A DNA stretch of 64,000 nucleotides from Rubrivivax sp. (GCA_027485165.1 JAIXRN010000052.1:1-64000), one strand, 5' to 3'. Counted from the first letter of the stretch, positions 43,914 through 54,977 are shown. Notes: a model not told the origin generated them from the letters alone. Made by a program: numbers and translations.

Positions 43914-44765
43914 ATGAACCCATCTGGCATCGAACTCACCGCCGGCGACCTGCGCCTGGCCCTGCGCCCTGACCTGGGTGGCGCCATCGCCGGCCTGTGG
44001 CTGGGCGACCTGCCGGTGATGCGCAGCACCGAGCCAGCCGACCTGGCCAGCGCCCGCAAGGGCGCCAGCTACCCGCTGGTGCCGTATTCCAACCGCTTGG
44101 GCTACCGGCGTTTTCGCTGGCTGGGGCACGACTACACCACCCAGCCCAACTTCGACGACAACCCGCATTCGGTGCACGGCGTGGCCTGGCAGCGGCCCTG
44201 GCAGGTGCTGCGGCACGACGCGCTGCAGGTGGAACTGGGCTACCAGCATGCGGCCGACGCCCACTGGCCCTTCCCCTTCGACGTGCGACAGCGCTTCGTG
44301 CTGTCGCCCACGGCACTGGAAGTGCACCTGTCCTTCACCAACCTGGCCACCCACACCCAGCCGGTGGGCCTGGGCTGGCACCCGTACTTCCCCAAGCGCC
44401 CGCACAGCCGGCTGCACATCGAACTGACCGACCGCTGGGAAAGCGACGCCAGCGGCCTGCCCACGCGCCGGGTGCCGCAACCGGGCATCGACGGCGATGT
44501 CTCGCACCTGGCGTTCGACAACTGTTTCGAAGGCTGGAAGGGCCCAGCGCGCATCCGCGACGACAAGCTGTCGCTGCGCCTGACCTCGTCCCTGCCCTAC
44601 CTGGTGGTCTACACCCCCGCCACCAGCCCCTACTACTGCGTGGAACCGGTGGGCCACGTGAGCAACGCCATCCACATGACCGAGCCCGGCGCGCACGGCC
44701 TGCGCACGCTGGACGCGGGCGCCACCCTGGACGCCTGGATGAAGCTGGACGTGGCCAGGGCATGA
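43914..44765 (+). CDS. Aldose 1-epimerase family protein
   Basis: A 283-residue mutarotase-like enzyme (GalM superfamily). Catalytic features are HGVAWQRPWQV (first active-site His), GLGWHPYFPK (second His) and a late Glu in YYCVEPVGHVSNAIHM. YPLVPYSNRLGYRRF contains the sugar-binding Arg. It would interconvert sugar anomers. Its stop overlaps the start of the SMP-30 gene (ATGA), consistent with a short sugar-oxidation pathway: mutarotation, then lactone hydrolysis. The ATG at 43914 follows a weak AAGAACA site. Confidence 0.9.
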   Translation: MNPSGIELTAGDLRLALRPDLGGAIAGLWLGDLPVMRSTEPADLASARKGASYPLVPYSNRLGYRRFRWLGHDYTTQPNFDDNPHSVHGVAWQRPWQVLRHDALQVELGYQHAADAHWPFPFDVRQRFVLSPTALEVHLSFTNLATHTQPVGLGWHPYFPKRPHSRLHIELTDRWESDASGLPTRRVPQPGIDGDVSHLAFDNCFEGWKGPARIRDDKLSLRLTSSLPYLVVYTPATSPYYCVEPVGHVSNAIHMTEPGAHGLRTLDAGATLDAWMKLDVARA

Positions 44766-45655
44766 GCCTTTTTGAAGCGCTGCCCTGCCCGGCCAGCCAG
44801 CTGGGCGAGTCGCCCTTCTGGCATCCCGACGAAGGCGCGCTGTACTGGTGCGACATCCCCGGCCGCGCCCTGCACCGCTGGGTACAGGCCAGCGGCGGGC
44901 ACCAGCAATGGGGCTTCGACACCGAACCCGCCAGCTGCGCGCCGCTGGTGGGCGGCGGGCTGATCCTGGCCATGCGCGACGGCCTGTGGCGTTTCGACAC
45001 CAGCAGCGGCAAGCGCCATAACCTGGCCGACGCGCCCTATGACACCGCCCTGCTGCGCTTTAACGACGGCAAGGCCGACCCGCAGGGGCGCTTCTGGGTG
45101 GGGTCGATGTACGAACCCCGCACCCAACCCGCGGCGGCGCTGTACCGCTGGGCCGACGGGCAGCTGGACCGCATGGCCGGGGACATCACGCTCAGCAACG
45201 GCCTGGCCTGGTCGCCCGACGGCCGCACGATGCTGTGGACCGACACCACCACTCACCGCATCCACGCCTTCGACTTCGACCCCGCCAGCGGCAGCCTGTC
45301 GAACCAGCGCAGCTTTCACAGCTTCCCCGCGCGCGACACCACGCAGCCGCTGGACCCGTACGCCGGCCGCCCTGATGGCGCGGCCGTCGACAGCGCCGGC
45401 ACCTACTGGGTGGCGATGTACGAAGGCCAGCGCCTGGTGCGCCTGGCGCCTGACGGCACGCGGCTGGCCGACCTGCCGCTGCCGGTACGCTGCGCCACCA
45501 TGCCCTGCTTCGGCGGCGCCGACCTGCGCACGCTGTTCATCACCACGGCGCGCATCAACCGGCCAGAGGCTGAACTGGCTGAGCAGCCGCTGGCTGGCCA
45601 TGTGCTGATGCTGCGCGTGGACGTGCCGGGCTTGCCCGTCAACTTCGCGCGATGA
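44762..45655 (+). CDS. SMP-30/gluconolactonase family protein
   Basis: A 297-residue six-bladed beta-propeller lactonase. Metal ligands expected in this family are seen as Glu in QLGESPFWHPDEG, Asn in DITLSNGLAWSPDG and Asp in GRPDGAAVDSAGTYW. RFNDGKADPQGRFWVG is the family hallmark. It hydrolyses aldonolactones such as gluconolactone or L-arabinolactone. It is joined by 4-base overlaps to the epimerase gene upstream and glpD downstream (ATGA both times), so all three products should be made together. Confidence 0.92.
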   Translation: MSLFEALPCPASQLGESPFWHPDEGALYWCDIPGRALHRWVQASGGHQQWGFDTEPASCAPLVGGGLILAMRDGLWRFDTSSGKRHNLADAPYDTALLRFNDGKADPQGRFWVGSMYEPRTQPAAALYRWADGQLDRMAGDITLSNGLAWSPDGRTMLWTDTTTHRIHAFDFDPASGSLSNQRSFHSFPARDTTQPLDPYAGRPDGAAVDSAGTYWVAMYEGQRLVRLAPDGTRLADLPLPVRCATMPCFGGADLRTLFITTARINRPEAELAEQPLAGHVLMLRVDVPGLPVNFAR

Positions 45656-47274
45656 GCACTCCGCTGCCGCGCGACGCTCTGCTGGAGCGCTTGCGGCAAC
45701 CCGCGGACTGGGACCTGGCCGTCGTCGGTGGTGGCGCGGTAGGCCTGGGCGTGGCGCTGGACGCCGCGGCGCGGGGCTTCAGTGTGGTGTTGCTGGAGTC
45801 GCACGACTTTGCGTCTGGTACCTCGTCACGCGCCACCAAGCTGGCGCACGGCGGGGTGCGCTATCTGGCGCAGGGCGACATTCCGCTGGTGCGCGAAGCG
45901 CTGCACGAACGCGGCGCGATGCTGGCCAATGCCCCGCACCTGGCGCAGCGCCTGCCGTTCGTGATGCCGGGCTACCACTGGTGGGAACGCGGTTTCTACG
46001 GCGTGGGCCTGAAGGCCTACGACGCCCTGGCCGGCCGCCAGGGCCTGGGTGGCACCGAATGGCTGAGCGCACGCCGCACGCTGGACCTGCTGCCCGGCGT
46101 GCAGCCGCGCAACCTGTGGGGCGGCGTGCGCTACTGGGACGGCCAGTTCGACGACGCCCGGCTGGCGCTGGCGCTGGCGCGCACCGCCGCCGCGCGCGGC
46201 GCCCTGCTGCTGAACCACTGCGCCGTTGCCGGGCTGCTGCACGACCGCGGGCAGGTGCGCGGCCTGGCCTGGCGCTGCGCCGAAAGCGGCGAGACCGGCG
46301 AGCTGCGCGCACGCTGCGTCGTCAACGCCACCGGCGTGTGGGTCGACGCCCTGCGCGCGATGGACGCAGCGCCGGCAGCCGCCGCAGCCTCTTCCGCAGC
46401 CGCGGCCGTCGACCCCATGGTGGCCCCCAGCCAGGGCGTGCACCTGGTGGTGGACCGCGCCTTCCTGCCCGGCGGCCATGCCCTGCTGGTGCCCAAGACC
46501 GGGGACGGCCGCGTGCTGTTTGCCGTGCCCTGGCTGGGCAAGACCATCCTGGGCACGACCGACACGCCGCGCGCCGACCTGGCGCGCGAGCCCGAACCCT
46601 TCGCTGAGGAAGTGGCCTTCATCCTGCGCGAATCGGCCCGCTACCTGGTGCGCGCGCCCGGTCGGGCCGACGTGCGGTCGGTCTGGGTCGGCCTGCGGCC
46701 GCTGGTCAAGCCGGTGGCGGGCGGTGCGGCCGGTGCGCAGAACACGCAGGCGCTGTCGCGCGAACACACCGTGCACGTGGCCACCAGCGGCCTGGTGACG
46801 GTGACGGGCGGCAAGTGGACGACCTACCGGTCGATGGCCGAAGACGTGCTGGCCCGCGCCATGGCGCGCGGCCTGCTGCCGCAGCGTGCGGGTGGGGCCA
46901 CCACCCAGCTGCGCCTGCTGGGCGCTGCCCCGGGCCGGCCATTGTCGGAACCGCCGGGTGAACACCTGTACGGCAGCGAAGCCGAGCTGCTGCGCAGCCT
47001 GCCCGGTGCCGGACAATGGCTGTGGCACGACACCGAAACCGGCCGCGGTGCCTGTAGCGAAGCGATGGTGCGCTTTGCCGTGCGCTACGAGATGGCACGC
47101 ACGGTGGAAGACGTGCTGGCCCGGCGCAGCCGGCTGCTGTTTCTGGACGCGGCCGAAGCCGCACGCCAGGCGCCGACGGTGGCCGCCATCCTGGCCAGCG
47201 AACTGGGCCGCGCGCCTGAAGACACGACGGGCTTTGCGCAGCTGGCGGCACAGTACCAGCGCCTCCCTGGCTGA
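45652..47274 (+). CDS. glpD: Glycerol-3-phosphate dehydrogenase (FAD, aerobic)
   Basis: A 540-residue flavoenzyme that oxidises sn-glycerol-3-phosphate to dihydroxyacetone phosphate and passes electrons to quinone at the inner membrane. The FAD-binding N-terminus is LAVVGGGAVGLGVALDAAAR, followed by FASGTSSRATKLAHGGVRYL and ATGVWVDALRAMD. PWLGKTILGTTDTPR and VTVTGGKWTTYRSMAEDVL are family-specific. A C-terminal helical domain (VEDVLARRSRLLFLDA) completes it. It overlaps the SMP-30 gene by four bases; glpF and glpK are not present nearby. There is an Ala-rich insertion near residue 240-255. Confidence 0.93.
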   Translation: MSTPLPRDALLERLRQPADWDLAVVGGGAVGLGVALDAAARGFSVVLLESHDFASGTSSRATKLAHGGVRYLAQGDIPLVREALHERGAMLANAPHLAQRLPFVMPGYHWWERGFYGVGLKAYDALAGRQGLGGTEWLSARRTLDLLPGVQPRNLWGGVRYWDGQFDDARLALALARTAAARGALLLNHCAVAGLLHDRGQVRGLAWRCAESGETGELRARCVVNATGVWVDALRAMDAAPAAAAASSAAAAVDPMVAPSQGVHLVVDRAFLPGGHALLVPKTGDGRVLFAVPWLGKTILGTTDTPRADLAREPEPFAEEVAFILRESARYLVRAPGRADVRSVWVGLRPLVKPVAGGAAGAQNTQALSREHTVHVATSGLVTVTGGKWTTYRSMAEDVLARAMARGLLPQRAGGATTQLRLLGAAPGRPLSEPPGEHLYGSEAELLRSLPGAGQWLWHDTETGRGACSEAMVRFAVRYEMARTVEDVLARRSRLLFLDAAEAARQAPTVAAILASELGRAPEDTTGFAQLAAQYQRLPG

Positions 47275-47343
47275 AGAGGCTGGGCCGCTACAGCCGCATA
47301 AGCCGAAACAGCCCCGACCGCCGCAACAACCGGCTCAGCCCGT

Positions 47344-47961
47344 TCAGGCTCCGGTCGAGTACTTCACCGAACAGCCATAGGGCTGAGTCGACGCCGTCGT
47401 CACCGGTTTGCCGGCCAGCGTTTCCGCCAGGGCCTGCTTGATGTAGTTCGTGGCCGCGGGAATGTCGGCTGGGTTCGCGCTGCGGTTGCTGTCGATCGCG
47501 CCGGCGTACACCAGGGTGCCGGCCGGGTTCACGATGTACATGTGCGGCGTGGTGCGCGCGCCGTAGGCCTTGCCGACCTTGCCGTCGTCATCCATCAGGG
47601 TGGCGGTGGCAGCGGCGTTCTGGGTCTTCATCCAGCCGGCCAGGTCGGCGGGCTTCTTGTAGTCGCTGGCGTCAGGCGCGGTGCTGCTGATGGCCAGCCA
47701 GACCACACCCTTGGCCGTGGCGTCTTTCTGCGTACCCTGCATGTTGCCGGGCTTGTAGTGCTTCTGCACGAATGGGCAGCCCGGGTTCACCCATTCCAGC
47801 ACCACGTGCTTGCCCTTGAAGTCGGCCAGCGACACGGCCTTGCCGTTGGTGTCCACGGCAGTGAAGTTCGGGGCCGGCTGGCCCACGCTGGCGGCCAGGG
47901 CAGCGCTGGTGGCCAGGGAAAACGAGAGGGCTAGGGCGGAGGCAACGGCAAGACGCTTCAT
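47344..47961 (-). CDS. Periplasmic thioredoxin-like (redoxin) protein
   Basis: A 205-residue exported AhpC/TSA-type protein. The signal peptide (about 1-23, ending ALA) is followed by VGQPAPNFTAVDTNGKAVSL and the active segment LEWVNPGCPFVQKHYKP, in which a single Cys replaces the CxxC of thioredoxins, as in 1-Cys peroxiredoxin-like proteins. Another Cys is near the C-terminus (PYGCSVKY) and might resolve it. The substrate is unknown. It is 48 bases downstream of the DsbD/ScsB-like gene on the same strand, which could supply its electrons. Confidence 0.87.
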   Translation of the reverse strand: MKRLAVASALALSFSLATSAALAASVGQPAPNFTAVDTNGKAVSLADFKGKHVVLEWVNPGCPFVQKHYKPGNMQGTQKDATAKGVVWLAISSTAPDASDYKKPADLAGWMKTQNAAATATLMDDDGKVGKAYGARTTPHMYIVNPAGTLVYAGAIDSNRSANPADIPAATNYIKQALAETLAGKPVTTASTQPYGCSVKYSTGA

Positions 47962-48009
47962 GGGGAACTCCTAGTGGGTAGGCGAGAGGGGTGGAAGGGG
48001 TGGAAGGGT

Positions 48010-50238
48010 TCAGGTCGGCGCAGCAGCCAGGGCCTTGCGCACTTCTTCAACGCTCAGAATCTCGCTCAGAAGCTGTGGCCCTGCCGCGCCTGGGGCATAG
48101 ACCAGGTAGACGGGTACGCCGCTGCGGCCGAAGCGTGCCAGCTCGGCCGTGATGGCGGGGTCGCGCCGCGTCCAGTCGGCGCGCAGCAGCAGCACGCGGC
48201 GGGCTTCGAAGTCGGCCTTCACGTCGGGGTGTGCCAGCGTGGTGCGCTTGTTGAACTGGCAGGTCACGCACCACGCGGCGGTGAAGTCGACAAACACCGG
48301 CTGGCCTTCGGCTTGCGCTTGGGCCACGCGTTCGGGGCTCCAGGGCTGCCAGCCTCCTTCAGCCGTGCTGGCACCGGGGGCTGCCGCGGCGCTGGCCAGG
48401 GCGTCCTGGCGCAGGGTGGGCGCGCCCCAGAACAAGGCTGCGGCTAGCAGCAGCACGGCGGCGGTGCCGAAGCCGGTGCGCGCCTTCGGGCCCAGCGCTG
48501 GCGAACCCAGCGCCCAGGCGACGAAGGCCAGGGCCAGCAGCAGGCCGAGCAGGGCCGCCACGCCGTCGATGCCAGCCTGCTGGCCCAGCACCCAGACCAG
48601 CCAGACGACGGTGGCAAACATCGGGAAGGCCATCGCCGTCTTGAAGTGCGCCATCCACACCCCTGGCCGCGGCAGCGCCCGCGCCAGGGCCGGCCAGGCG
48701 CTGGCCGCCAGATAGGGCAGCGCCATCCCCAGGCCCAGGGCGGCAAACACAGCCAGGGCCTGCACGGCGGGCAATGTGACCGCCAGCCCCAGCGAAGCGC
48801 CCATGAATGGCGCGGTGCAGGGCGAGGCCACGGCCACGGCCAGCACACCCGTCAGCGCCGAATCGACCAGCGGGTGCCGCGCGCGCGCAGCCGCCAGGCT
48901 GCTGGGCAGCACCGACCCGAATTCGAACACCCCCGCCAGGTTCAGCCCGATCAGCGTGAACAGCGCCGCCAACACGGCCACCACGGCCGGGCTTTGCAGC
49001 TGGAAACCCCAGCCCAGTTGTTCACCGCCCGCGCGCAGCGCCAGCAGCAGCCCGGCCAGGGCCACGAAGGATGCCACCACACCGGCGGTGTAGGCCAACC
49101 CGCCAGCCAGCAGCTGCCGTCGGTCGTGGGCGTGCTGCGCAAAGCCCAGCACCTTCAGCGACAGCACTGGGAACACGCAGGGCATCAGGTTCAAGAGCGC
49201 GCCGCCCAGCAGCGCGAACAGCAGGGCCAGCCCCAGGCCCACGGGGGCCGCGGCTGGTGTGTTGGTCACCGTGCCGGCGCCCAGCTCGGGCAAAGCTGCA
49301 GCCTGGGCCGGGGCAGCCGTGGCCGGCCAGGGCCTGGTCACCTGCACCAGCAGCTGCCCGCCGGTGGTGTTGCCGTCGGCCACCAGTACGGCCGGCAGGG
49401 CCTGCGGGCTTTCGCTGCGCTGCGGGTCCAGCGGGATGCTGGCTGACCAGCGCCCGCCTGGGCCGGCGTCCCACTGGCCGGGCACCTTCGCGGCGTTGTT
49501 GATGACGCCGGCGGTTTCGGGGAAGAAGGCCAGGGCCTTGCCTTGCCAATCCGAGGGCAGGCCGCTGACGCGCAGCACCAGGGCGCCGTCGCGCACTTCG
49601 GCGGTGGCCTGTGCCCCGGGCAAGGCCGTGGGCAGCGCGCGCTGGGTGGCTTCGAACAGCGCGCCGTGGGCAGCGGTGGCGGCTTGGGCGGGCAGCTTCA
49701 GCACGAAGTCGCCGCCTTCGGGAATGCAGACTTCCTTGCACACCAGCCAGTCGGCGCGCAGCTTCACGTCCAGGCTGTCGCCGCTGAAGCCGGCTGGCAC
49801 CGTCACGGCCACGGGCAGCAGCAGGGTGCCTTCGTAGCCATAGTTCATCAGCGGCCCGATGGGCAGGCGCTGGGGCGTGGGCCAGGCGATGTCAGACGCC
49901 TGCATGCCTGCGGGCAAGGTCCACTGCAGCGTGGTTGGCAGGCCTGAATCGCCCGGGTTCTTCCAGTAGGTGTGCCAGTGCGGCTGGTGCTCGATCTTCA
50001 ACCCCAGCTGCAGCCGCTTGCCAGGGGCCACGCCTTCGGGTGCATGAGCCACGAGTTCGGCGCGCACCTGGGGGGTGGTGACCACGGCCGATGCCGCTGC
50101 TGAGGGGTTGGACTGGGCCCAGGCGCGCGCTGGCATGCCCAGCCAAACGGCTGCCAGCACGGCCAGCGATGCCGCAACGGCGGGGATCGCTGGCAGCGCG
50201 CGGCGAGGCAGGGTGGGCAGGTGATGGAGGTTGAACAT
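48010..50238 (-). CDS. Thiol:disulfide interchange protein, DsbD/ScsB family
   Basis: A 742-residue membrane reductase moving electrons from cytoplasmic thioredoxin to periplasmic thiols. After a signal peptide (to about 41) the N-terminal periplasmic domain bears a Cys pair in DWLVCKEVCIPEGG. The central domain has eight helices with the redox Cys in NLMPCVFPVLSLK and VASPCTAPFMGAS. The C-terminal thioredoxin domain carries AAWCVTCQFNKRTT. The long N-terminal domain and the motif spacing are closer to ScsB than to E. coli DsbD. It is divergent from the atp operon and probably co-transcribed with the redoxin gene. Confidence 0.9.
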   Translation of the reverse strand: MFNLHHLPTLPRRALPAIPAVAASLAVLAAVWLGMPARAWAQSNPSAAASAVVTTPQVRAELVAHAPEGVAPGKRLQLGLKIEHQPHWHTYWKNPGDSGLPTTLQWTLPAGMQASDIAWPTPQRLPIGPLMNYGYEGTLLLPVAVTVPAGFSGDSLDVKLRADWLVCKEVCIPEGGDFVLKLPAQAATAAHGALFEATQRALPTALPGAQATAEVRDGALVLRVSGLPSDWQGKALAFFPETAGVINNAAKVPGQWDAGPGGRWSASIPLDPQRSESPQALPAVLVADGNTTGGQLLVQVTRPWPATAAPAQAAALPELGAGTVTNTPAAAPVGLGLALLFALLGGALLNLMPCVFPVLSLKVLGFAQHAHDRRQLLAGGLAYTAGVVASFVALAGLLLALRAGGEQLGWGFQLQSPAVVAVLAALFTLIGLNLAGVFEFGSVLPSSLAAARARHPLVDSALTGVLAVAVASPCTAPFMGASLGLAVTLPAVQALAVFAALGLGMALPYLAASAWPALARALPRPGVWMAHFKTAMAFPMFATVVWLVWVLGQQAGIDGVAALLGLLLALAFVAWALGSPALGPKARTGFGTAAVLLLAAALFWGAPTLRQDALASAAAAPGASTAEGGWQPWSPERVAQAQAEGQPVFVDFTAAWCVTCQFNKRTTLAHPDVKADFEARRVLLLRADWTRRDPAITAELARFGRSGVPVYLVYAPGAAGPQLLSEILSVEEVRKALAAAPT

Positions 50239-50387
50239 GGTGTGCGTTGGAGTGTGAACGGCAAGCAGGTTCCCCGTTGCTGGCGCAGGGCCTTCCCAGC
50301 AAGGGCAGTCGCCCGCCGTCGAGGGCTCTTTCAGGGTTCCCAGCCCGTGATTGTTTCAGGCAGTTTCGGGGCCTGCGGGTTTCTTCG

Positions 50388-50393
50388 TATAAT
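50388..50393 (+). promoter_or_regulatory. Putative -10 box of the atp operon
   Basis: TATAAT lies 34 bases before the atpI start in the 189-base divergent region. The -35 region at 17-bp spacing (around 50365-50370) is not consensus. A GAGG ribosome site precedes the atpI ATG. Confidence 0.55.
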
Positions 50394-50427
50394 TCCGAGG
50401 CTTTGCTGGTCTCGTTGAGGTCTTTCG

Positions 50428-51030
50428 ATGGCGAACACACCGGCGCTGAAGCGGGGAGGATCCAAGCCTGATGGCTTGAATGCTTCCAGGGTCCGCCCCG
50501 ATCGGGCGGGTTCCACCGTAGAAGCGCTGGGGTGGGACGACGCCGATGCCTTCGATGCGGTCAGCAACCCGGCCCCCAAGCCACTGACGCGAGAACAAGC
50601 GCAGGCCTTGCGGGCCCAGGACCCTCCGGTTTCGCCGTGGCGGGTATTGGGCGTTCAGGCTGGGGTGGGGGCGGTGATGGCGCTGTTAGTGGCGCTCATC
50701 ACCGGCAGACAGGAGTGGGCGTGGTCGGTGCTGTATGGCGCGGCCACGGTGGTGGTGCCAGGCGCCTTGTTGGCGCGGGGTATGACCAGCCGCTTGTCCA
50801 GTGTGTCGCCCGGCGCCAGCGCCGTCAGCTTCATGTTGTGGGAAGTGGTGAAGATTGGAGTCTCGGTGGCCATGCTGTTGCTGGCGCCGCAACTCGTGCA
50901 GCCCTTGAGCTGGCCAGCTTTGCTGGCGGGCTTGGTGCTGTGCATCAAGGTTTATTGGGTCGCGCTGCTGTGGCGCGGTTCAAGCAGCAAGAACGCCAGT
51001 AAGACGACCCCCAGCCGAACACCGGAATAG
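50428..51030 (+). CDS. atpI: ATP synthase subunit I
   Basis: A 200-residue accessory protein thought to help assemble the c-ring or import Mg2+. Four hydrophobic helices occupy about residues 72-195 (VLGVQAGVGAVMALLVALIT, VLYGAATVVVPGALLARGM, SFMLWEVVKIGVSVAMLLLA, PALLAGLVLCIKVYWVALLW). The 70-residue polar N-terminal extension is longer than in E. coli AtpI (about 126 residues in total), though Burkholderiales forms are often long. It starts 189 bases from the divergent dsbD-like gene and is 6 bases upstream of atpB. Confidence 0.87.
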   Translation: MANTPALKRGGSKPDGLNASRVRPDRAGSTVEALGWDDADAFDAVSNPAPKPLTREQAQALRAQDPPVSPWRVLGVQAGVGAVMALLVALITGRQEWAWSVLYGAATVVVPGALLARGMTSRLSSVSPGASAVSFMLWEVVKIGVSVAMLLLAPQLVQPLSWPALLAGLVLCIKVYWVALLWRGSSSKNASKTTPSRTPE

Positions 51031-51036
51031 CGAAAC

Positions 51037-52255
<1,219 letters not shown>

Positions 52256-52261
52256 TCCCAG

Positions 52262-52362
52262 CAACCGCTTGGCCCCCAGGTGGGCGCTGCGGAACCGGCT
52301 TTGCCGGGCCGTCGGCGCCGCCCCCACGAGGGGGCGCGATCTAGCCGCTACGGGGGTGGAGG
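52262..52362 (+). repeat. Hairpin-rich intergenic element between atpE and atpF
   Basis: Two hairpins are visible: CCGGC-TTT-GCCGG (52295-52307) and GCCCCC-ACGA-GGGGGC (52320-52335). The GC-rich make-up (CCCCC, GGGGG and GGCCC blocks) resembles dispersed intergenic repeats common in Burkholderiales genomes; I recognise the style but cannot count copies from this window. It may serve as processing or attenuation element that lowers expression of atpF relative to atpE. Confidence 0.5.
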
Positions 52363-52368
52363 AATGAC

Positions 52369-52839
52369 ATGAGCATCAACGCCACACTGATCATCCAGAT
52401 GATCGTGTTCCTGATCCTGGTCGGGTTCACGATGAAATTTGTCTGGCCGCCGATCATCAAGGCGCTCGACGAGCGCGCCAGCAAGATCGCTGACGGCCTG
52501 AGCGCTGCCGACAAGGCCAAGGCCGACCTGGCTGCCGCCAACCAGCGCGTCGAGCAGCAGCTTTCCGCCGCGCGCACCGACGCTGCCAAGCGCCTGGCCG
52601 ACGCTGAGCGCCTGGGCCAGCAGATGATCGAGGAAGCCAAGGGCCGCGCGTCCGAAGAGGCGGCCAAGATCGTTGCCGCTGCGCGCGCCGAAGCCGAGCA
52701 GGAATCCGTCAAGGCGCGCGAGGCGCTGCGCGAACAGGTCGCCGGCCTGGCCGTCAAGGGTGCCGAGCAGATCCTCAAGCGCGAAGTCAACGCCGGCGTG
52801 CATGCCGAACTGCTGGACCGCCTGAAGGCCGAGCTCTGA
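52369..52839 (+). CDS. atpF: ATP synthase F0 subunit b
   Basis: A 156-residue peripheral stalk subunit. One N-terminal transmembrane helix ([20 protein letters not shown]) is followed by a long charged helix with Ala-rich heptads (from about 35 to 140) that dimerises and binds the delta subunit. [20 protein letters not shown] is the conserved hinge. GGAGG precedes the ATG at good spacing. The stop is one base before atpH. Confidence 0.96.
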   Translation: MSINATLIIQMIVFLILVGFTMKFVWPPIIKALDERASKIADGLSAADKAKADLAAANQRVEQQLSAARTDAAKRLADAERLGQQMIEEAKGRASEEAAKIVAAARAEAEQESVKAREALREQVAGLAVKGAEQILKREVNAGVHAELLDRLKAEL

Positions 52840-52840
52840 C

Positions 52841-53380
52841 ATGGCCGAAATCGCGACCATCGCCCGGCCCTACGCTGAAGCGCTGTTCAAGACCGTGGGC
52901 GGCGACGGCGTGTCGCTTGGCGCCCAGCTGAATAGCCTGGCCAGCCTGGCGCAAAGCCCTGAGCTGAAGCAGTTTGCTGACAGCCCCAAGGTCAAGCCTG
53001 TGCAGGTGTTCGACGTCATCGCCGGCGTGGCCCTAAGCCAGGGCCTGCAGCTGGACGTGAAGACGGGCAACCTGCTGCGCGCCGTCATCGACAACGGCCG
53101 CCTGTCGGCCCTGCCCGAGATCGCCACGCAGTTCAACGCGCTGGTCAACGCCAGCAGCGGTGTCAGCGACGCCGTGATCCAGAGTGCCTTCCCGATCGAC
53201 GCCACGCAGCTGGCCGAGGTCTCGGCTGCGCTCGAGCGCCGCTTTCGCCGCAAACTCAACCCGCGGGTCGAGATCGACCCCGAACTCATCGGCGGCATCC
53301 GTGTCGTGGTGGGCGACGAGGTGCTGGACACCTCGGTGCGGGCCCGGCTTGAACACATGAGGACGGCGCTGACGGCTTGA
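52841..53380 (+). CDS. atpH: ATP synthase F1 subunit delta
   Basis: A 179-residue subunit linking the F1 head to the b-subunit stalk. The N-terminal helical domain begins [17 protein letters not shown]. The C-terminal signature [20 protein letters not shown] leading to [12 protein letters not shown] is typical. Gene order between atpF and atpA is the standard one, with one base separating it from atpF. Confidence 0.96.
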   Translation: MAEIATIARPYAEALFKTVGGDGVSLGAQLNSLASLAQSPELKQFADSPKVKPVQVFDVIAGVALSQGLQLDVKTGNLLRAVIDNGRLSALPEIATQFNALVNASSGVSDAVIQSAFPIDATQLAEVSAALERRFRRKLNPRVEIDPELIGGIRVVVGDEVLDTSVRARLEHMRTALTA

Positions 53381-53423
53381 CGCCTGCCAGCCACCCGCCG
53401 CGCGCCCCATCCAGGAGAACACC

Positions 53424-54977
53424 ATGAATCTGAACCCCGCAGAAATTTCCGAGCTGATCAAGAGCCGCATCGAAGGCCTTGGCGCCGCTGCCGACATCAA
53501 GAACCAGGGTACGGTCGTGTCCGTCACCGACGGCATCGTGCGCGTGCACGGCCTGTCGGACGTGATGGCCGGCGAAATGCTGGAATTCCCCGCCACCGCC
53601 AGCGGCCAGCCCACTTTTGGCCTGGCGCTGAACCTCGAGCGCGACTCGGTGGGCGCGGTGATCCTGGGTGAATACGAGCACATCAGCGAAGGCGACACCG
53701 TCAAGTGCACCGGCAACATCCTGTCCGTGCCGGTGGGCCCCGAGCTGATCGGTCGCGTCGTCAACGCGCTGGGCCAGCCCATCGACGGCAAGGGCCCGAT
53801 CAACGCCAAGATGACCGACGTGATCGAAAAGGTCGCTCCTGGCGTGATCGCGCGCAAGAGCGTGGACCAGCCGCTGCAGACCGGCCTGAAGTCGATCGAC
53901 GCGATGGTGCCCGTGGGCCGCGGCCAGCGCGAGCTGATCATTGGCGACCGCCAGACCGGCAAGACCGCGGTGGCGATCGACACCATCATCAACCAGAAGG
54001 GCCAGAACGTCACTTGCGTGTACGTGGCCATCGGCCAGAAGGCCAGCTCGATCAAGAACGTGGTGCGCGCGCTGGAACAGGCGGGTGCGATGGACTACAC
54101 CATCGTCGTGGCGGCTTCGGCTTCGGAATCGGCCGCCATGCAGTACGTCAGCGCCTATTCGGGCTGCACGATGGGCGAGTACTTCCGCGACCGCGGGCAA
54201 GACGCGCTGATCGTCTATGACGACCTGTCCAAGCAGGCCGTGGCGTACCGCCAGGTCTCGCTGCTGCTGCGCCGCCCGCCGGGCCGCGAAGCCTACCCCG
54301 GCGACGTGTTCTATCTCCACAGCCGCCTGCTGGAACGTGCCGCCCGCGTGAACGCCGACTATGTCGAAGCTTTCACCAAGGGTGAAGTGAAAGGCAAGAC
54401 GGGCTCGCTGACAGCGCTGCCGATCATCGAAACGCAAGCCGGCGACGTGTCCGCCTTCGTGCCGACGAACGTCATCTCCATCACCGACGGCCAGATCTTC
54501 CTGGAAACCAGCCTGTTCAACGCCGGCATCCGCCCCGCCATCAACGCCGGTATCTCGGTGTCGCGGGTGGGTGGTGCAGCGCAGACCAAGCTGATCAAGA
54601 GCCTTTCGGGCGGTATCCGTACCGACCTGGCGCAGTACCGTGAACTGGCGGCTTTTGCGCAGTTCGCTTCCGACCTGGACGCCGCCACCCGCAAGCAGCT
54701 GGACCGCGGCGCCCGCGTGACGGAACTGCTGAAGCAGGCGCAGTACAGCCCGCTGCCCATCAGCCTGATGGGCGCCACGCTGTACGCGGTGAACAAGGGC
54801 TTCCTGGACGACATCGACACCAAGAAGGTGCTGGCGTTCGAACACGGCCTGCACCAGTTCCTGAAGAGCAGCCACGCTGCGCTGCTGGCCAAGCTGGAAA
54901 ACGACAAGGCCATGGACAAGGGCGCTGAAGAGCAACTTTCCAGCGCCATCACGGCGTTCAAGAAGTCGTTCGCCTGA
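53424..54977 (+). CDS. atpA: ATP synthase F1 subunit alpha
   Basis: A 517-residue nucleotide-binding, non-catalytic subunit of the F1 hexamer. The N-terminus ([17 protein letters not shown]) contacts delta. The P-loop is [20 protein letters not shown], followed by [20 protein letters not shown] and the signature [22 protein letters not shown] precedes the ATG at 53424. Length (513 in E. coli) is normal. Confidence 0.98.
   Translation: MNLNPAEISELIKSRIEGLGAAADIKNQGTVVSVTDGIVRVHGLSDVMAGEMLEFPATASGQPTFGLALNLERDSVGAVILGEYEHISEGDTVKCTGNILSVPVGPELIGRVVNALGQPIDGKGPINAKMTDVIEKVAPGVIARKSVDQPLQTGLKSIDAMVPVGRGQRELIIGDRQTGKTAVAIDTIINQKGQNVTCVYVAIGQKASSIKNVVRALEQAGAMDYTIVVAASASESAAMQYVSAYSGCTMGEYFRDRGQDALIVYDDLSKQAVAYRQVSLLLRRPPGREAYPGDVFYLHSRLLERAARVNADYVEAFTKGEVKGKTGSLTALPIIETQAGDVSAFVPTNVISITDGQIFLETSLFNAGIRPAINAGISVSRVGGAAQTKLIKSLSGGIRTDLAQYRELAAFAQFASDLDAATRKQLDRGARVTELLKQAQYSPLPISLMGATLYAVNKGFLDDIDTKKVLAFEHGLHQFLKSSHAALLAKLENDKAMDKGAEEQLSSAITAFKKSFA

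Noticed and set aside
47962..48009. GGGGTGGAA-like double repeat between the redoxin and dsbD-like genes
   Set aside because: Only two imperfect copies in a G-rich spacer; chance is sufficient.
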